DNA of 53,947 bases from positions 1 to 53,947 of the forward strand of contig JAFIEG010000025.1 of NCBI GenBank assembly GCA_020832665.1, in the 5' to 3' direction. Shown here piece after piece: positions 24,920-33,553 of this stretch (positions are counted from its first letter, which is position 1; every line of letters starts with the position of its first letter). The position numbers and the translations under genes are program-made. Source of the DNA: Pararhodobacter sp. (GTDB taxonomy: Bacteria > Pseudomonadota > Alphaproteobacteria > Rhodobacterales > Rhodobacteraceae). The notes below the pieces were generated by a model that saw only the letters and a list, made by a program, of their open reading frames with translations, made no database searches and had not been told where the DNA came from.

Positions 24920-27081
24920 TCCGCTGCCTCCAGCTGTGTCTGCTCGGCAAAGCTCAGCCGCCGTGCCTCGCGCCGGCGTTGCAGCCAGCCGATAAGCCGC
25001 GCCGAAACGCCTTTGCGCCAGCGTTCGAACCCGCCGGGATTGTGCACCACCCGCGCCTCGTAGAAGGATGGGCACAGCACCGCCGCATCGGCCACCTCGC
25101 CGCAATTGCCGCAGCCCACGCAGGTCTGGTCGATATGGGCGATGGGGTCGTCGCGCAGCGGGTCGTCAAGTTTTTTCAGCCCCAGCGATGGGCAGCCCGA
25201 CAGCCTTATGCAGGCGTGATCGCCGGTGCAGATATCCTCGTCCACGCCAAAGCGCGGCGCCTCCACCCGGCGGCCTTCCTTTACCGCCTTCACCTTTTGC
25301 GGCTTTTCGCGCCGCTGCCGGTTGAGCATGCATTCCGACGAGGCGATGATCACCTTGGGGCCCTTGTAATCGGTGGTCAGTGCCTCGTGGAAAACAGCGC
25401 GCATCTTCGGCACGTCATATGTGCGATCGATCTCGCGCACCCATTCCACACCGATGCCGCGCACAGCCTTGGCGATGGGGTTGTTGGTGGCCTTGGTGGG
25501 GTTCGAGGCGCGGCTTGAAAGGACATCCTGCCCGCCGGTGGCTGCCGAGTAGAAGTTATCGACGATCACGGCGACCGAATCGGAGCGGTTGAACACCATG
25601 TTGCCGATCGAGGATGAAAGCCCGTTATGCCAGAAGCCGCCATCGCCGAGGATGGAAATGGCGCGTTTCTCGCCGCCGCCGTCGAAGGCCGCGTTCGAGG
25701 CCGGCCCGAGCCCATAGCCCATCGTCTGCCCGCCGATCTCGAAAGGCGGCAGCGCGGCAAACAAGTGGCAGCCGATATCGCCCGAAATCTGGTGTTGGCC
25801 CAGATCCTGCTGCACCAGCTTCAGCGCGGCGAAGATGGGCCGCTCGGGGCAGCCGGTGCAGAAACCCGGAGGGCGGATGGGCACGGTTTTCGACAGGTCG
25901 GGCACATCCGGCGCGGGCTCGTTGGGTGCGAGCACCTGCCCGGGCAGCAATTCGGGCGCGGCTTGGCGAAGGAAGCTTTCGATCGAATCGAGCATCACCT
26001 GGCCGGTATATTCGCCGGCCATGGGAAAGACGTCCTTGCCATGCAGCGCCACCGGCGCCTTGGCGCGGTAAAGATAGGTGGAAAGCTGTTGTTCGATGAA
26101 TTCGGGCTGGCCTTCCTCGACCACCAGCACCGCCTGCTTGCCCTCGCAGAATTCAAGGAACTCGGATGACACCAGCGGATAGGTGACATTGAGCACATAG
26201 AGCGGCACCTCGGTCTGGCCGTGGATATCGGCCAGCCCCAACCGCTGCAGCGCGCGGATGACGCCGTTATACATGCCGCCCTGCACGACGATGCCGACCT
26301 TGCCTTGCCCGGGTCCGAAACGCTCGTTCAGCCCCTTTTCGCGGATGAATTTCTCGGCCGCCGGCCAGCGATTCTTCACCTTGTCCTGTTCGTGCTGATA
26401 CGACATCGGCGGCAGCACCACGCGGCTGAAATCCTTGCGCGGCTCCGACAGCGCCTTGCGCACGCTTAACGGCGGGCGCTGGTTGTCGCGTGTCTCGAAC
26501 TGGCCGGTGACATGGCAGCAGCGGATGCGCACCATCATCATCACCGGCGTGTTCGAGGCTTCCGACAACTCGAATCCGTCGCCCACCGCCTTGACGATCG
26601 AGGGCAGGTTGGGGCGCGGATCGAGAAGCCAGAACTGCGATTTCATGGCGAATGCGTGGCTGCGCTCCTGCATGATCGAAGAGCCCTCGCCGTAATCCTC
26701 GCCGACGATGATCAGCGCGCCGCCGGTCACGCCCGACGAGGCCAGGTTCGCAAGCGCATCCGAGGCGACATTCACCCCCACCGAGCCCTTGAAGGTGACC
26801 GCGCCGCGAATCGGGTAATGCACCGAGGCCGCCAGCATGGCCGCCGCCGCCGCCTCTGATGCGTTGGCCTCGAAGCGCACGTCAAGCTCGCCCAGCAGTT
26901 CCTCGGCATCGGCCAGCACATCCATCAGATGGCTGATCGGCGCGCCCTGATAGCCGCCGACATAGCCCACGCCGTTTTCCAGCAGCGCCTTGGTCAGCGC
27001 CAGGATGCCCTCGCCGGTAAAGACATCGCCATCGCCCTTGCGCAGATGCTCGACCTCGGCCTTGAAGGATCGTTCGGCCAT
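24916..27081 (-). CDS. iorA: Indolepyruvate:ferredoxin oxidoreductase, alpha-type subunit (IorA)
   Basis: The 721-residue protein carries a pyrimidine-binding domain (ENGVGYVGGYQGAPISHLMD, RFEANASEAAAAAM), a TPP-binding domain (CTGCPERPIF, GDIGCHLFAALPP, ILGDGGFWHNG, VIVDNFYSAATGG) and two C-terminal 4Fe-4S motifs (CTGDHACIRLSGCP and CVGCGNC...CPSF). It catalyses the TPP-dependent decarboxylation of indolepyruvate or phenylpyruvate. It is translationally coupled to iorB. A MarR-type gene lies 153 bases upstream on the same strand, with an operator-like palindrome between them. Its position beside an aromatic oxygenase locus suggests a role in tryptophan or arylpyruvate catabolism. Confidence 0.92.
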   Translation of the reverse strand: MAERSFKAEVEHLRKGDGDVFTGEGILALTKALLENGVGYVGGYQGAPISHLMDVLADAEELLGELDVRFEANASEAAAAAMLAASVHYPIRGAVTFKGSVGVNVASDALANLASSGVTGGALIIVGEDYGEGSSIMQERSHAFAMKSQFWLLDPRPNLPSIVKAVGDGFELSEASNTPVMMMVRIRCCHVTGQFETRDNQRPPLSVRKALSEPRKDFSRVVLPPMSYQHEQDKVKNRWPAAEKFIREKGLNERFGPGQGKVGIVVQGGMYNGVIRALQRLGLADIHGQTEVPLYVLNVTYPLVSSEFLEFCEGKQAVLVVEEGQPEFIEQQLSTYLYRAKAPVALHGKDVFPMAGEYTGQVMLDSIESFLRQAAPELLPGQVLAPNEPAPDVPDLSKTVPIRPPGFCTGCPERPIFAALKLVQQDLGQHQISGDIGCHLFAALPPFEIGGQTMGYGLGPASNAAFDGGGEKRAISILGDGGFWHNGLSSSIGNMVFNRSDSVAVIVDNFYSAATGGQDVLSSRASNPTKATNNPIAKAVRGIGVEWVREIDRTYDVPKMRAVFHEALTTDYKGPKVIIASSECMLNRQRREKPQKVKAVKEGRRVEAPRFGVDEDICTGDHACIRLSGCPSLGLKKLDDPLRDDPIAHIDQTCVGCGNCGEVADAAVLCPSFYEARVVHNPGGFERWRKGVSARLIGWLQRRREARRLSFAEQTQLEAAE

Positions 27082-27167
27082 GTCGTCTCTCCCGTGCAGT
27101 GTGGTTTTCTCGTCGCGTTTCGCCCGGCGGCGCCAAGCTCGCTACTGCCTGGAGATTGCCTCAAACT

Positions 27168-27183
27168 ACATGCATTTGCAAGT
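27168..27183. promoter_or_regulatory. Operator-like palindrome upstream of iorAB
   Basis: ACATGCATTTGCAAGT is a 16-bp inverted repeat with one mismatch per arm, 86 bases before the iorA start. It is in an AT-richer patch and has the size of MarR-family operators. The adjacent MarR gene is the obvious candidate regulator. No secure -35/-10 pair was identified. Confidence 0.4.
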
Positions 27184-27234
27184 AAGTCTTATCTCAGAAG
27201 CCGGGTTTGCGTGCCAGCGGCGGTTTCGGGGCGC

Positions 27235-27765
27235 TCAATGGCCGTCTTCGTCATGGCGGGAAAGCGGGTTGCCGGGCAGCGCCGCAAGCAGGCTGGCCAG
27301 CATCGGCTTGAGCGCGCGGCGCTGTTCGGGGGGCAGGCAGGCCAGCACCTGCGCCTCCTGATCGCGCGCCAGATTCAGCAACGCTTCCAGCAGGGCGCGG
27401 CCGTCGGGCGCCAGAAAGACGCGCACGCGGCGGCGGTCGCGCGGGTCGCTGCGTCGGGTGACGAGGCTGCGCTCTTCCATGCGCTCGATGACGCGGGTCA
27501 TGGCGCTTTGTTCCATCAGCGCCAGTGCCGCCAGTCGCGTCACCATCTGCCCGTCGCGGTCATGCAGGCAGGCCAGCACCCGCCATTCGGGCACGCGCAA
27601 CCCGTTCTGGCGCACGATGGCGTGAAACCCGGCGCTGGCCGAGGCGCTGGCGGCGGCGAGCAGAAACAGCAGGTAATCGCCAAGAAAGGGCGCGCCCTCG
27701 GTAATGCTGTCGGCGGGCGCAGCGGCGGGGCCGGTTGTGGTGGCGGTGTCGATCGGTCCGGTCAT
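27235..27765 (-). CDS. MarR-family transcriptional regulator
   Basis: The 176-residue protein starts at the ATG at 27765, with GGGGGA five bases upstream. Its winged helix-turn-helix reads LRVPEWRVLACLHDRDGQMVTRLAALALMEQSAMTRVIERMEERSLVTRR, with the wing DPRDRRRVRVFLAPDG. MarR proteins are dimeric repressors released by small aromatic ligands. The gene lies between iorAB and the Rieske oxygenase operon, divergent from the latter, with palindromes on both sides. MarR regulators of auxin (iad) loci are known in Variovorax and Bradyrhizobium; that this one responds to an indolic or aryl acid is inference. Confidence 0.9.
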   Translation of the reverse strand: MTGPIDTATTTGPAAAPADSITEGAPFLGDYLLFLLAAASASASAGFHAIVRQNGLRVPEWRVLACLHDRDGQMVTRLAALALMEQSAMTRVIERMEERSLVTRRSDPRDRRRVRVFLAPDGRALLEALLNLARDQEAQVLACLPPEQRRALKPMLASLLAALPGNPLSRHDEDGH

Positions 27766-27813
27766 GATGATCCCCCAGGCGCGCCGGGCAGGCGTGTAAA
27801 TTCGATCATAAAT

Positions 27814-27847
27814 CGTGCAACCGCAGGGCGAAAGATGTGTTTGCACG
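27814..27847. promoter_or_regulatory. Inverted repeat CGTGCAA-N20-TTGCACG in the divergent regulatory region
   Basis: Perfect 7-bp arms lie at 27814-27820 and 27841-27847, 21 bases between arm centres' inner ends plus or minus one, about two helical turns. It is upstream of the oxygenase promoter candidate and of the marR start, so it could serve as a second regulator site. Confidence 0.35.
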
Positions 27848-27866
27848 CATGGCAAAGAAGAAAAGC

Positions 27867-27895
27867 TTGACGCATATTATATGATATTTCATATT
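27867..27895 (+). promoter_or_regulatory. Candidate oxygenase-operon promoter with embedded palindrome
   Basis: TTGACG (27867-27872) and CATATT (27890-27895) are spaced by 17 bases. Between and over them lies the perfect palindrome ATATGATATTTCATAT (27879-27894; 6-bp arms, 4-nt centre). A repressor bound there would block polymerase, the classic MarR arrangement. The first gene begins at TTG 27925, about 25 bases after the expected transcript start. Confidence 0.5.
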
Positions 27896-27924
27896 TGCGA
27901 CCTAATCCACGGGAGAATCGCCTC

Positions 27925-28902
27925 TTGAACCAGCTTTCCAGCCCAGTTTCCGGCCTTCTGGAACTGCGCGTCAGCGCCGCCGCGCCCGCCGCCGAACGGG
28001 TGCGCGAACTGGTACTCGAGCCGGTGGCGGGCAGCCTGCCGTCCTATGCGCCCGGCGCGCATGTCGAGATCACCCTGCCCGATGGCGATACGCGCCCCTA
28101 TTCGCTGATCGATCTTGAGGGCCGCACCAGCGCGCCGGCGCATTACCGCCTTGGCGTGCTGCTCGAGGCCGAAAGCAAGGGCGGCTCTCGCTACATGCAT
28201 GCGCTTTCGGTGGGTGACCGGGTCACCGCCAGCGCGCCGAAGAACGACTTCGCGCTGGCCGACAGCGAGGCGCCCGCGCTGTTGATTGCCGGCGGCATCG
28301 GGGTGACGCCGATCATCTCGATGGCCGGGGCGCTGAAGGCGGTGGGCCGGCCTTATCGGTTGGTCTATGCCGCGCAGGATGCGGGGCGCATGGCCTTTCG
28401 CGAGGCTCTCGAGGCCGAGCATGGTGAGGCGCTGGCGCTTCATTTCGACGACCGGGCTGGCGGCCCACTGCCGCTGAAGCCGCTGATTGAAAGCGCAGCG
28501 CCGGGTGCGCATCTCTATGTCTGCGGCCCGCGAGCGATGATCGAGGCCGCGCGCGCGGCGGCCGAGGCGGCGGGATTTGCGCCCGAGCGCATCCATTTCG
28601 AGCTGTTCGAGAAGGCCGCGCCGCAGGCGGATGACCAGCCCTTCGAGGTGGAACTCGCCTCGAGCGGGCAAGTTTTCACCATACCGCCGGGGCGCAGCAT
28701 AATCGAGGTGCTGGAAGAATCCGGCATCGATCTGATGTATGATTGCCAGCGCGGCGATTGCGGCATCTGCCAGACCGATGTGCTGGAAGGCGAGCCCGAT
28801 CACCGCGATGTGGTGCTCAGCCAGGCCGAGCGCGATTCCGGCAAGGTGATGCAGATATGCGTAAGCCGCGCGAAATCGGCCCGGCTGAAGCTTGATCTCT
28901 GA
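27925..28902 (+). CDS. Phthalate-dioxygenase-reductase-type ferredoxin reductase (electron donor of the Rieske oxygenase)
   Basis: The 325-residue FMN/NAD(P)H reductase has a C-terminal plant-type [2Fe-2S] domain. The flavin motif RPYSL is at 57-61, nucleotide-binding GGIGVTP at 123-129, CGP at 200-202, and cluster cysteines are at 274, 279, 282 and 312. TTG at 27925 was chosen because GGGAG lies nine bases upstream; a TTG at 27895 would fall inside the promoter. It passes electrons from NAD(P)H to the Rieske oxygenase encoded next. There is no separate ferredoxin gene, as expected for this reductase type. Confidence 0.9.
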   Translation: MNQLSSPVSGLLELRVSAAAPAAERVRELVLEPVAGSLPSYAPGAHVEITLPDGDTRPYSLIDLEGRTSAPAHYRLGVLLEAESKGGSRYMHALSVGDRVTASAPKNDFALADSEAPALLIAGGIGVTPIISMAGALKAVGRPYRLVYAAQDAGRMAFREALEAEHGEALALHFDDRAGGPLPLKPLIESAAPGAHLYVCGPRAMIEAARAAAEAAGFAPERIHFELFEKAAPQADDQPFEVELASSGQVFTIPPGRSIIEVLEESGIDLMYDCQRGDCGICQTDVLEGEPDHRDVVLSQAERDSGKVMQICVSRAKSARLKLDL

Positions 28903-28918
28903 CAGGGAGGGGAAGACC

Positions 28919-30283
28919 ATGCACTATCCCGAAACCCGCGAGGCGATGGCAGCGCTGGTGCAGCCGCAGCAGGTGCACCGCGATCTCTACATCTCGCCCG
29001 AGATCTACCGCCTGGAATGCCGGCATCTGTTCTCGAATTGCTGGCTTTATGTCGGCCATGACAGCCAGGTGCCGAAGAAGGGCGATTATTACACCACGCA
29101 GCTGGCCGATCAGCCGGTGATCATGGTGCGCCATACCGACGATCAGGTGCATGTTCTCTATAACCGCTGCCCGCACAAGGGCACCAAGATCGCCATTGAT
29201 CGCACCGGCAATACCGGCAAGTTCTTTCGCTGCCCCTATCACGCCTGGAGCTTCAAGACCGATGGCTGCCTGCTCGCGATTCCGCTGAAGAAGGGCTACG
29301 AGGGCACCGGGCTTGACCAGGCCGAGGCCGGGCGCGGCATGACCCCGGTGGGCGCGGTGCACAATTACCGCGGCTTCGTCTTTGCGCGCATGGCGCCCGA
29401 GGGAATTCCCTTCGACGAGTTCTTCGGTGACTCGCTTTCCTCGCTCGACAACATGCTCGATCGTTCGCCCGCCGGCCGGCTGGAGGTGGTGGGTGCGCCG
29501 CTGCGTTACATGCACAAGTGCAACTGGAAGATGCTGGTCGAGAACCAGACCGACACCTGCCACCCGATGGTGGCGCATGAATCGAGCGCCGGCACGGCGG
29601 TGAAAATATGGGAGAGCATGGATAAGCCCGAGGGCACGCCCACACCGCCGGCGATGGAGATCATCGCCCCCTTCATGAGCCCCTACGAGTTCTTCGAGAA
29701 GATGGGCATTCGCACCTGGCCAAACGGCCACGGCCATACCGGCGTGCACCATTCGATCCATTCGAAATATTCCGAAATCCCGGGCTACATGGACAGTCTG
29801 ATCGCCGCCTATGGCGAGGAAAAGGCCAAGGCTATTCTGGGCGAGAACCGGCACAACACCGTCTATTTCCCCAACATCATGATCAAGGGGCCCATCCAGC
29901 AACTGCGCAATTTCATCCCGCTGGGCGCTGACAAGACACTGGTGGAAAGCTGGATCTTCCGCCTGGTCGATGCGCCCGACGAGTTGCTGGCGCGCACGGC
30001 GATGTATAACCGGATGATCAACGCGCCCACCTCGATGGTCGGCCATGACGATCTGGAAATGTATGAGCGCGCGCAGGAGGGGTTGCACTCGCAGGGCTCT
30101 GAGTGGGTGAATGTGCAGCGCCTCTATGAAGAGGGCGAGGATTTCGATGAAGAAGCAGTGCTCAACGGCACCACCGAGCGGCAGATGCGCAACCAGTTCC
30201 ACGCCTGGCTGAAATTCATGACCGCCGGCATGCCCCCAAGCACGCCCCGGGGCAAGGGCGCCACGAAGGAGGCCGCCGAATGA
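28919..30283 (+). CDS. Rieske aromatic-ring-hydroxylating oxygenase, alpha subunit
   Basis: The 454-residue catalytic subunit carries the Rieske centre C84-x-H86 (CPHKG) and C105-x2-H108 (CPYHAW). The mononuclear iron site is seen in D212-T-C-H215 and H220 (QTDTCHPMVAHE). A GGGAGGGGAAG site precedes the ATG. It overlaps the beta subunit gene by four bases. Enzymes of this group dihydroxylate or monohydroxylate aromatic rings, including indolic and aryl-carboxylic substrates. Genes for CoA activation and side-chain cleavage directly downstream suggest an aryl-acetic-type acid; the exact substrate is inferred, not seen. Confidence 0.92.
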   Translation: MHYPETREAMAALVQPQQVHRDLYISPEIYRLECRHLFSNCWLYVGHDSQVPKKGDYYTTQLADQPVIMVRHTDDQVHVLYNRCPHKGTKIAIDRTGNTGKFFRCPYHAWSFKTDGCLLAIPLKKGYEGTGLDQAEAGRGMTPVGAVHNYRGFVFARMAPEGIPFDEFFGDSLSSLDNMLDRSPAGRLEVVGAPLRYMHKCNWKMLVENQTDTCHPMVAHESSAGTAVKIWESMDKPEGTPTPPAMEIIAPFMSPYEFFEKMGIRTWPNGHGHTGVHHSIHSKYSEIPGYMDSLIAAYGEEKAKAILGENRHNTVYFPNIMIKGPIQQLRNFIPLGADKTLVESWIFRLVDAPDELLARTAMYNRMINAPTSMVGHDDLEMYERAQEGLHSQGSEWVNVQRLYEEGEDFDEEAVLNGTTERQMRNQFHAWLKFMTAGMPPSTPRGKGATKEAAE

Positions 30284-30783
30284 CCGAGACATTGACCGCC
30301 ACCAAGGTAGCCGTCACCCGCGACGACCTGATCGATTTCGTCTATGCCGAGGCGCGCATGCTCGATGAGGGCCGCTTCGATGAATGGCTCACCCTGTGGG
30401 CCACTGACGGCATGTACTGGATGCCGCTTGAATGGAACCAGCAAGACCCGATCCTTGAAACTTCGCTGCTATACGAGGATCAGTTCATGCTGCGCCTGCG
30501 CGTCGAGCGGCTCAACGGCGCGCGCACCTTCAGCCAGAAGCCGAAAAGCCGCTGCCTGCATGTGCTCAACCGCCCCGATGTTGATCTGATCGACAACGAG
30601 GCCGGGCGCTACAAGGTGGTCACGCGCATGATCTATGTTGAAACCCGGCTGGACGAGCAGTTCGAGCTGGCGATCACCGCCACGCATGATCTGGCCTGGC
30701 AGGACGGCTTGAAGATCACGCAAAAGCGCGTCGATATCCTCAATTGCGACGCCGCCTTCGGCAACATCCAGCTACTGCCTTGA
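30280..30783 (+). CDS. Rieske aromatic-ring-hydroxylating oxygenase, beta subunit
   Basis: The 167-residue small subunit has the NTF2-like cone fold. Family landmarks are DFVYAEARMLDEGRFDEWLTLWATDGMYWMP and the later RLERLNGARTF-like segment LRVERLNGARTFSQ, and SRCLHVLNR. It is structural in the alpha3beta3 hexamer. The start codon overlaps the alpha stop (ATGA), and the stop lies two bases before the CoA ligase start, so the genes are tightly coupled. Confidence 0.92.
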   Translation: MTETLTATKVAVTRDDLIDFVYAEARMLDEGRFDEWLTLWATDGMYWMPLEWNQQDPILETSLLYEDQFMLRLRVERLNGARTFSQKPKSRCLHVLNRPDVDLIDNEAGRYKVVTRMIYVETRLDEQFELAITATHDLAWQDGLKITQKRVDILNCDAAFGNIQLLP

Positions 30784-30785
30784 GC

Positions 30786-32387
30786 ATGCCCGCCATCACC
30801 GCCACCAGTGTTCACGCCGCCTTTGCCGCCACCGCCGCGCGCTGCCCCGGTCGGCCGTTCCTGAACGTGCTGCCGGAAACGGCGGCCGTCTATGGCATCG
30901 AGGCGGGCGAAATCAGCTATGCGCAGGCGGCGGCCGAGGTGGAGCGCTTGCGCGCGGCGTTGGAAGGTGCCGGGCTGGGCGCGGGTCATCGGCTGATGCT
31001 GCTGATGGAAAACCGCCCCTCATTTTTCCTGTGGTGGCTGGCGGCGAACGGCCTTGGTGCTTCGGTGGTGCCGGTCAACCCCGATCTGCGCGCGGCCGAG
31101 CTTGAATACATGATCGGCCATGTCACCCCGGCGCTGGCGGTGGCGATCCCGGCGCGTGTGCCCGATCTGCAGGCTGCCGCCCGCGCCGCCGGCATCGCCA
31201 TGCCGGTGGCCGCGCCCGATGCGCCGCTACCGCGCGTGAGCGCCGCGCCGGTTTTCAAGGGCGACGAGGCGGCGGTGCTCTATACCTCGGGCAGCACCGG
31301 CCGGCCCAAGGGCTGTGTGCTGGGCAATGATTACTTCATCATCGCCGGCAACTGGTATTCGGGCGTGGGCGGGCTGTGCGAATTGCGCGATGGCGACCGA
31401 ATGATCACGCCGCTGCCCATTTTTCACATGAACGCCATGGCCTGTTCCTTCATGGCCATGATCGCCATCGGCGGCTGTCTGACGGCGCTTGACCGCTTCC
31501 ACCCGCGCACATGGTGGCAATCGGTGCGCGCTTCCCGCGCCGATTGCCTGCATTATCTGGGCGTCATGCCCTCGATGCTGATGGGCCTGCCGGAAAGCCC
31601 CGAAGACCGCGCGCATGGTGTTCGCTTCGGTTTCGGCGCCGGGATCGATCCCAAGCTGCACGCGGCGTTCGAGGCGCGTTTCGGCTTTCCGCTGGTCGAG
31701 GCCTGGGCGATGACCGAAACCGGCAATGGCGCGGTCATCGCCGCCAGCCATCCGCCGCGCAGGGTGGGCGAAAGCTGCCTGGGGCGGCCGGGGTCGGGGA
31801 TGGAGATGCGCATCATCGGCGATGACGGGCAGGAAGTGGCGCCGGGCGAACCGGGTGAATTGCTGGTGCGCGCCGCCGGGCCCGACCCGCGAGCAGGCTT
31901 CTTTCGCGAATATTACAAGGATCCCGCCGCCACCGCCGAGGCCTGGGAGGGCGGCTGGTTTCATACCGGTGACATCGTGCGCCAGGAACAATCGGGCGAG
32001 GTGTTCTTCGTCGATCGCAAGAAGAACGTGATCCGGCGCTCGGGCGAGAATATCGCCGCGGTCGAGGTGGAATCGGTGCTCATGCGCCACCCCGCCGTCA
32101 AGGCCGCCGCCGTTGCCGCCGTGCCCGATGACATTCGCGGCGATGAGGTGTTCGCCTGTCTGATCGTTGACAACTCCGCGCCCGATCTGGCTGAGGAGAT
32201 CGCGCGCTGGGCGCTGGGGCAGATGGCCTATTACAAGGTGCCCGGCTACATCGCCTTTGTCGCGGAACTGCCGCTGACCGCCACCAACAAGCTGCAGCGC
32301 GCCGAACTAAAGGCGCTGGCCGCGCGGCTTGTGAATGACCCGGCCACGGTGAACACCACGCATCTCAAACGCCGGCAGGTGGCCTGA
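30786..32387 (+). CDS. AMP-forming acyl/aryl-CoA ligase (class I adenylate-forming)
   Basis: The 533-residue protein shows the P-loop LYTSGSTGRPKGCVL, motif WAMTETGNG for YGxTE, GWFHTGDIVRQ, the hinge FVDRKKNVIRRSGENIAAVEVES and the catalytic Lys region LPLTATNKLQRAEL. It makes a CoA thioester of the oxygenase substrate or product. ATG 30786 follows the beta-subunit stop by two bases, and its stop overlaps the next start (TGATG). In an ipf-like scheme it would play the part of IpfF; in an indoleacetate scheme it would activate the oxidised oxindole-acetate. Confidence 0.9.
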   Translation: MPAITATSVHAAFAATAARCPGRPFLNVLPETAAVYGIEAGEISYAQAAAEVERLRAALEGAGLGAGHRLMLLMENRPSFFLWWLAANGLGASVVPVNPDLRAAELEYMIGHVTPALAVAIPARVPDLQAAARAAGIAMPVAAPDAPLPRVSAAPVFKGDEAAVLYTSGSTGRPKGCVLGNDYFIIAGNWYSGVGGLCELRDGDRMITPLPIFHMNAMACSFMAMIAIGGCLTALDRFHPRTWWQSVRASRADCLHYLGVMPSMLMGLPESPEDRAHGVRFGFGAGIDPKLHAAFEARFGFPLVEAWAMTETGNGAVIAASHPPRRVGESCLGRPGSGMEMRIIGDDGQEVAPGEPGELLVRAAGPDPRAGFFREYYKDPAATAEAWEGGWFHTGDIVRQEQSGEVFFVDRKKNVIRRSGENIAAVEVESVLMRHPAVKAAAVAAVPDDIRGDEVFACLIVDNSAPDLAEEIARWALGQMAYYKVPGYIAFVAELPLTATNKLQRAELKALAARLVNDPATVNTTHLKRRQVA

Positions 32388-33553
32388 TGGCGCGCGCAGG
32401 TTATGACGGCGCGGTTCTGGTGGCGCCCTTCACCGAGCCCTACAGCCGCTTTTCCAATGAAAGCGCGCATTGGTGGATCGCCCGCGCCCTGCGCGGCTCA
32501 TTGCGCGCCGCCGGGCTGGGCCCGCGCGAAATCGACGGCTTCTCGGTGGCCAGCTTCACCCTGTTCCCCGATACCCCGGTGGCGCTGACCCAGCATCTGG
32601 GCCTCAGCCCGCGCTGGCTGGACAGCGTGCCGATGGGCGGCGCCTCGGGTGTGGTGGCGCTGCGCCGGGCCGCGCGCGCGGTGCAGGCGGGAGATGCCGA
32701 TATTGTCGCCTGCGTGGCCGGCGATACCAACCCCATCGACGGCTTTCGCAAGCTCCTGTCGGCCTTTTCGCGCTTTGCTCTCGATGCAAGCTACCCCTAT
32801 GGCTATGGCGGCCCCAATGCCAGCTTCGCCCTCCTGATGGACCGCTACATGCAGGAATACGGCGCCAGCCGCGCCGATTTCGGCCATGTCGCCGTGGCAC
32901 AGCGCGCCAATGCGCTGAAGAATCCCCATGCGCTGATGAAAAAGCCGCTGACGCTCGATGATTACCTCAACGCCCGCCCCATCGCCGAGCCCATCGCGCT
33001 GTTCGATTGCGTCATGCCCTGCGCCGGGGGCGAGGCATTTCTGGTCATGCGCGAGGATCGCGCCCGCGCGCTGGGCCTGCCCTTTGCGCGCATCCGAGCC
33101 ACCATCGAGCGCCACAATGCCTTTGCCGATGACCCCATCCAGCTACGTGGCGGTTGGGTGGTCGATGTCGATGAGCTTTGGCAGATGGCCGGCATGGGCC
33201 CGCAAGACATGGACCTTGTGCAGACCTATGATGATTACCCGGTGATCTCGGTCATGCAGTTCGAGGATCTGGGCTTTTGCGCGAAGGGCGAAGGCGCGGA
33301 TTTCCTGCGCGCGCGCGATCTGACCATTGCCGGCGATCTGCCGCACAACACCTCGGGCGGGCAGCTTTCCTCCGGGCAGGCGGGTGCGGCGGGCGGCTTC
33401 ATCGGGCTGGTCGAGGCCATCCGACAGGTCACGCAGACCGCCGGGCCTACGCAGGTAGCGGATGCCGCGCGCGCGCTGGTTTCGGGTTTCGGCATGATCA
33501 ATTTCGACCGCGGTGTGTGTTCTGCCGCCTGCGTGCTGGAGGGTGGCGCATGA
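32387..33553 (+). CDS. Thiolase-fold protein of the SCP-X/Ltp2 type lacking thiolase Cys and His; candidate C-C lyase
   Basis: The 388-residue thiolase superfamily member resembles lipid-transfer-protein thiolases (VQTYDDYPVISVMQFEDLGFCAKGEG). The nucleophilic Cys position reads GGASG with Ala at 86, and the GHP histidine motif reads SSGQAGAAGG, so ordinary thiolysis is unlikely. Ltp2 and IpfD proteins of this kind act with a DUF35 partner as retro-aldol or deacylating lyases that release an acyl-CoA from a side chain. The next gene supplies a DUF35 domain, and the two overlap (ATGA). I infer cleavage of the CoA-activated, hydroxylated intermediate into acetyl- or propionyl-CoA plus a ring product. 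Confidence 0.85.
   Translation: MARAGYDGAVLVAPFTEPYSRFSNESAHWWIARALRGSLRAAGLGPREIDGFSVASFTLFPDTPVALTQHLGLSPRWLDSVPMGGASGVVALRRAARAVQAGDADIVACVAGDTNPIDGFRKLLSAFSRFALDASYPYGYGGPNASFALLMDRYMQEYGASRADFGHVAVAQRANALKNPHALMKKPLTLDDYLNARPIAEPIALFDCVMPCAGGEAFLVMREDRARALGLPFARIRATIERHNAFADDPIQLRGGWVVDVDELWQMAGMGPQDMDLVQTYDDYPVISVMQFEDLGFCAKGEGADFLRARDLTIAGDLPHNTSGGQLSSGQAGAAGGFIGLVEAIRQVTQTAGPTQVADAARALVSGFGMINFDRGVCSAACVLEGGA

Noticed and set aside
32387-33553. Assignment as an ordinary acetyl-CoA acetyltransferase
   Set aside because: The nucleophilic Cys and the catalytic His motifs are absent, and the neighbour is a DUF35 protein, which favours a lyase of the Ltp2 kind.
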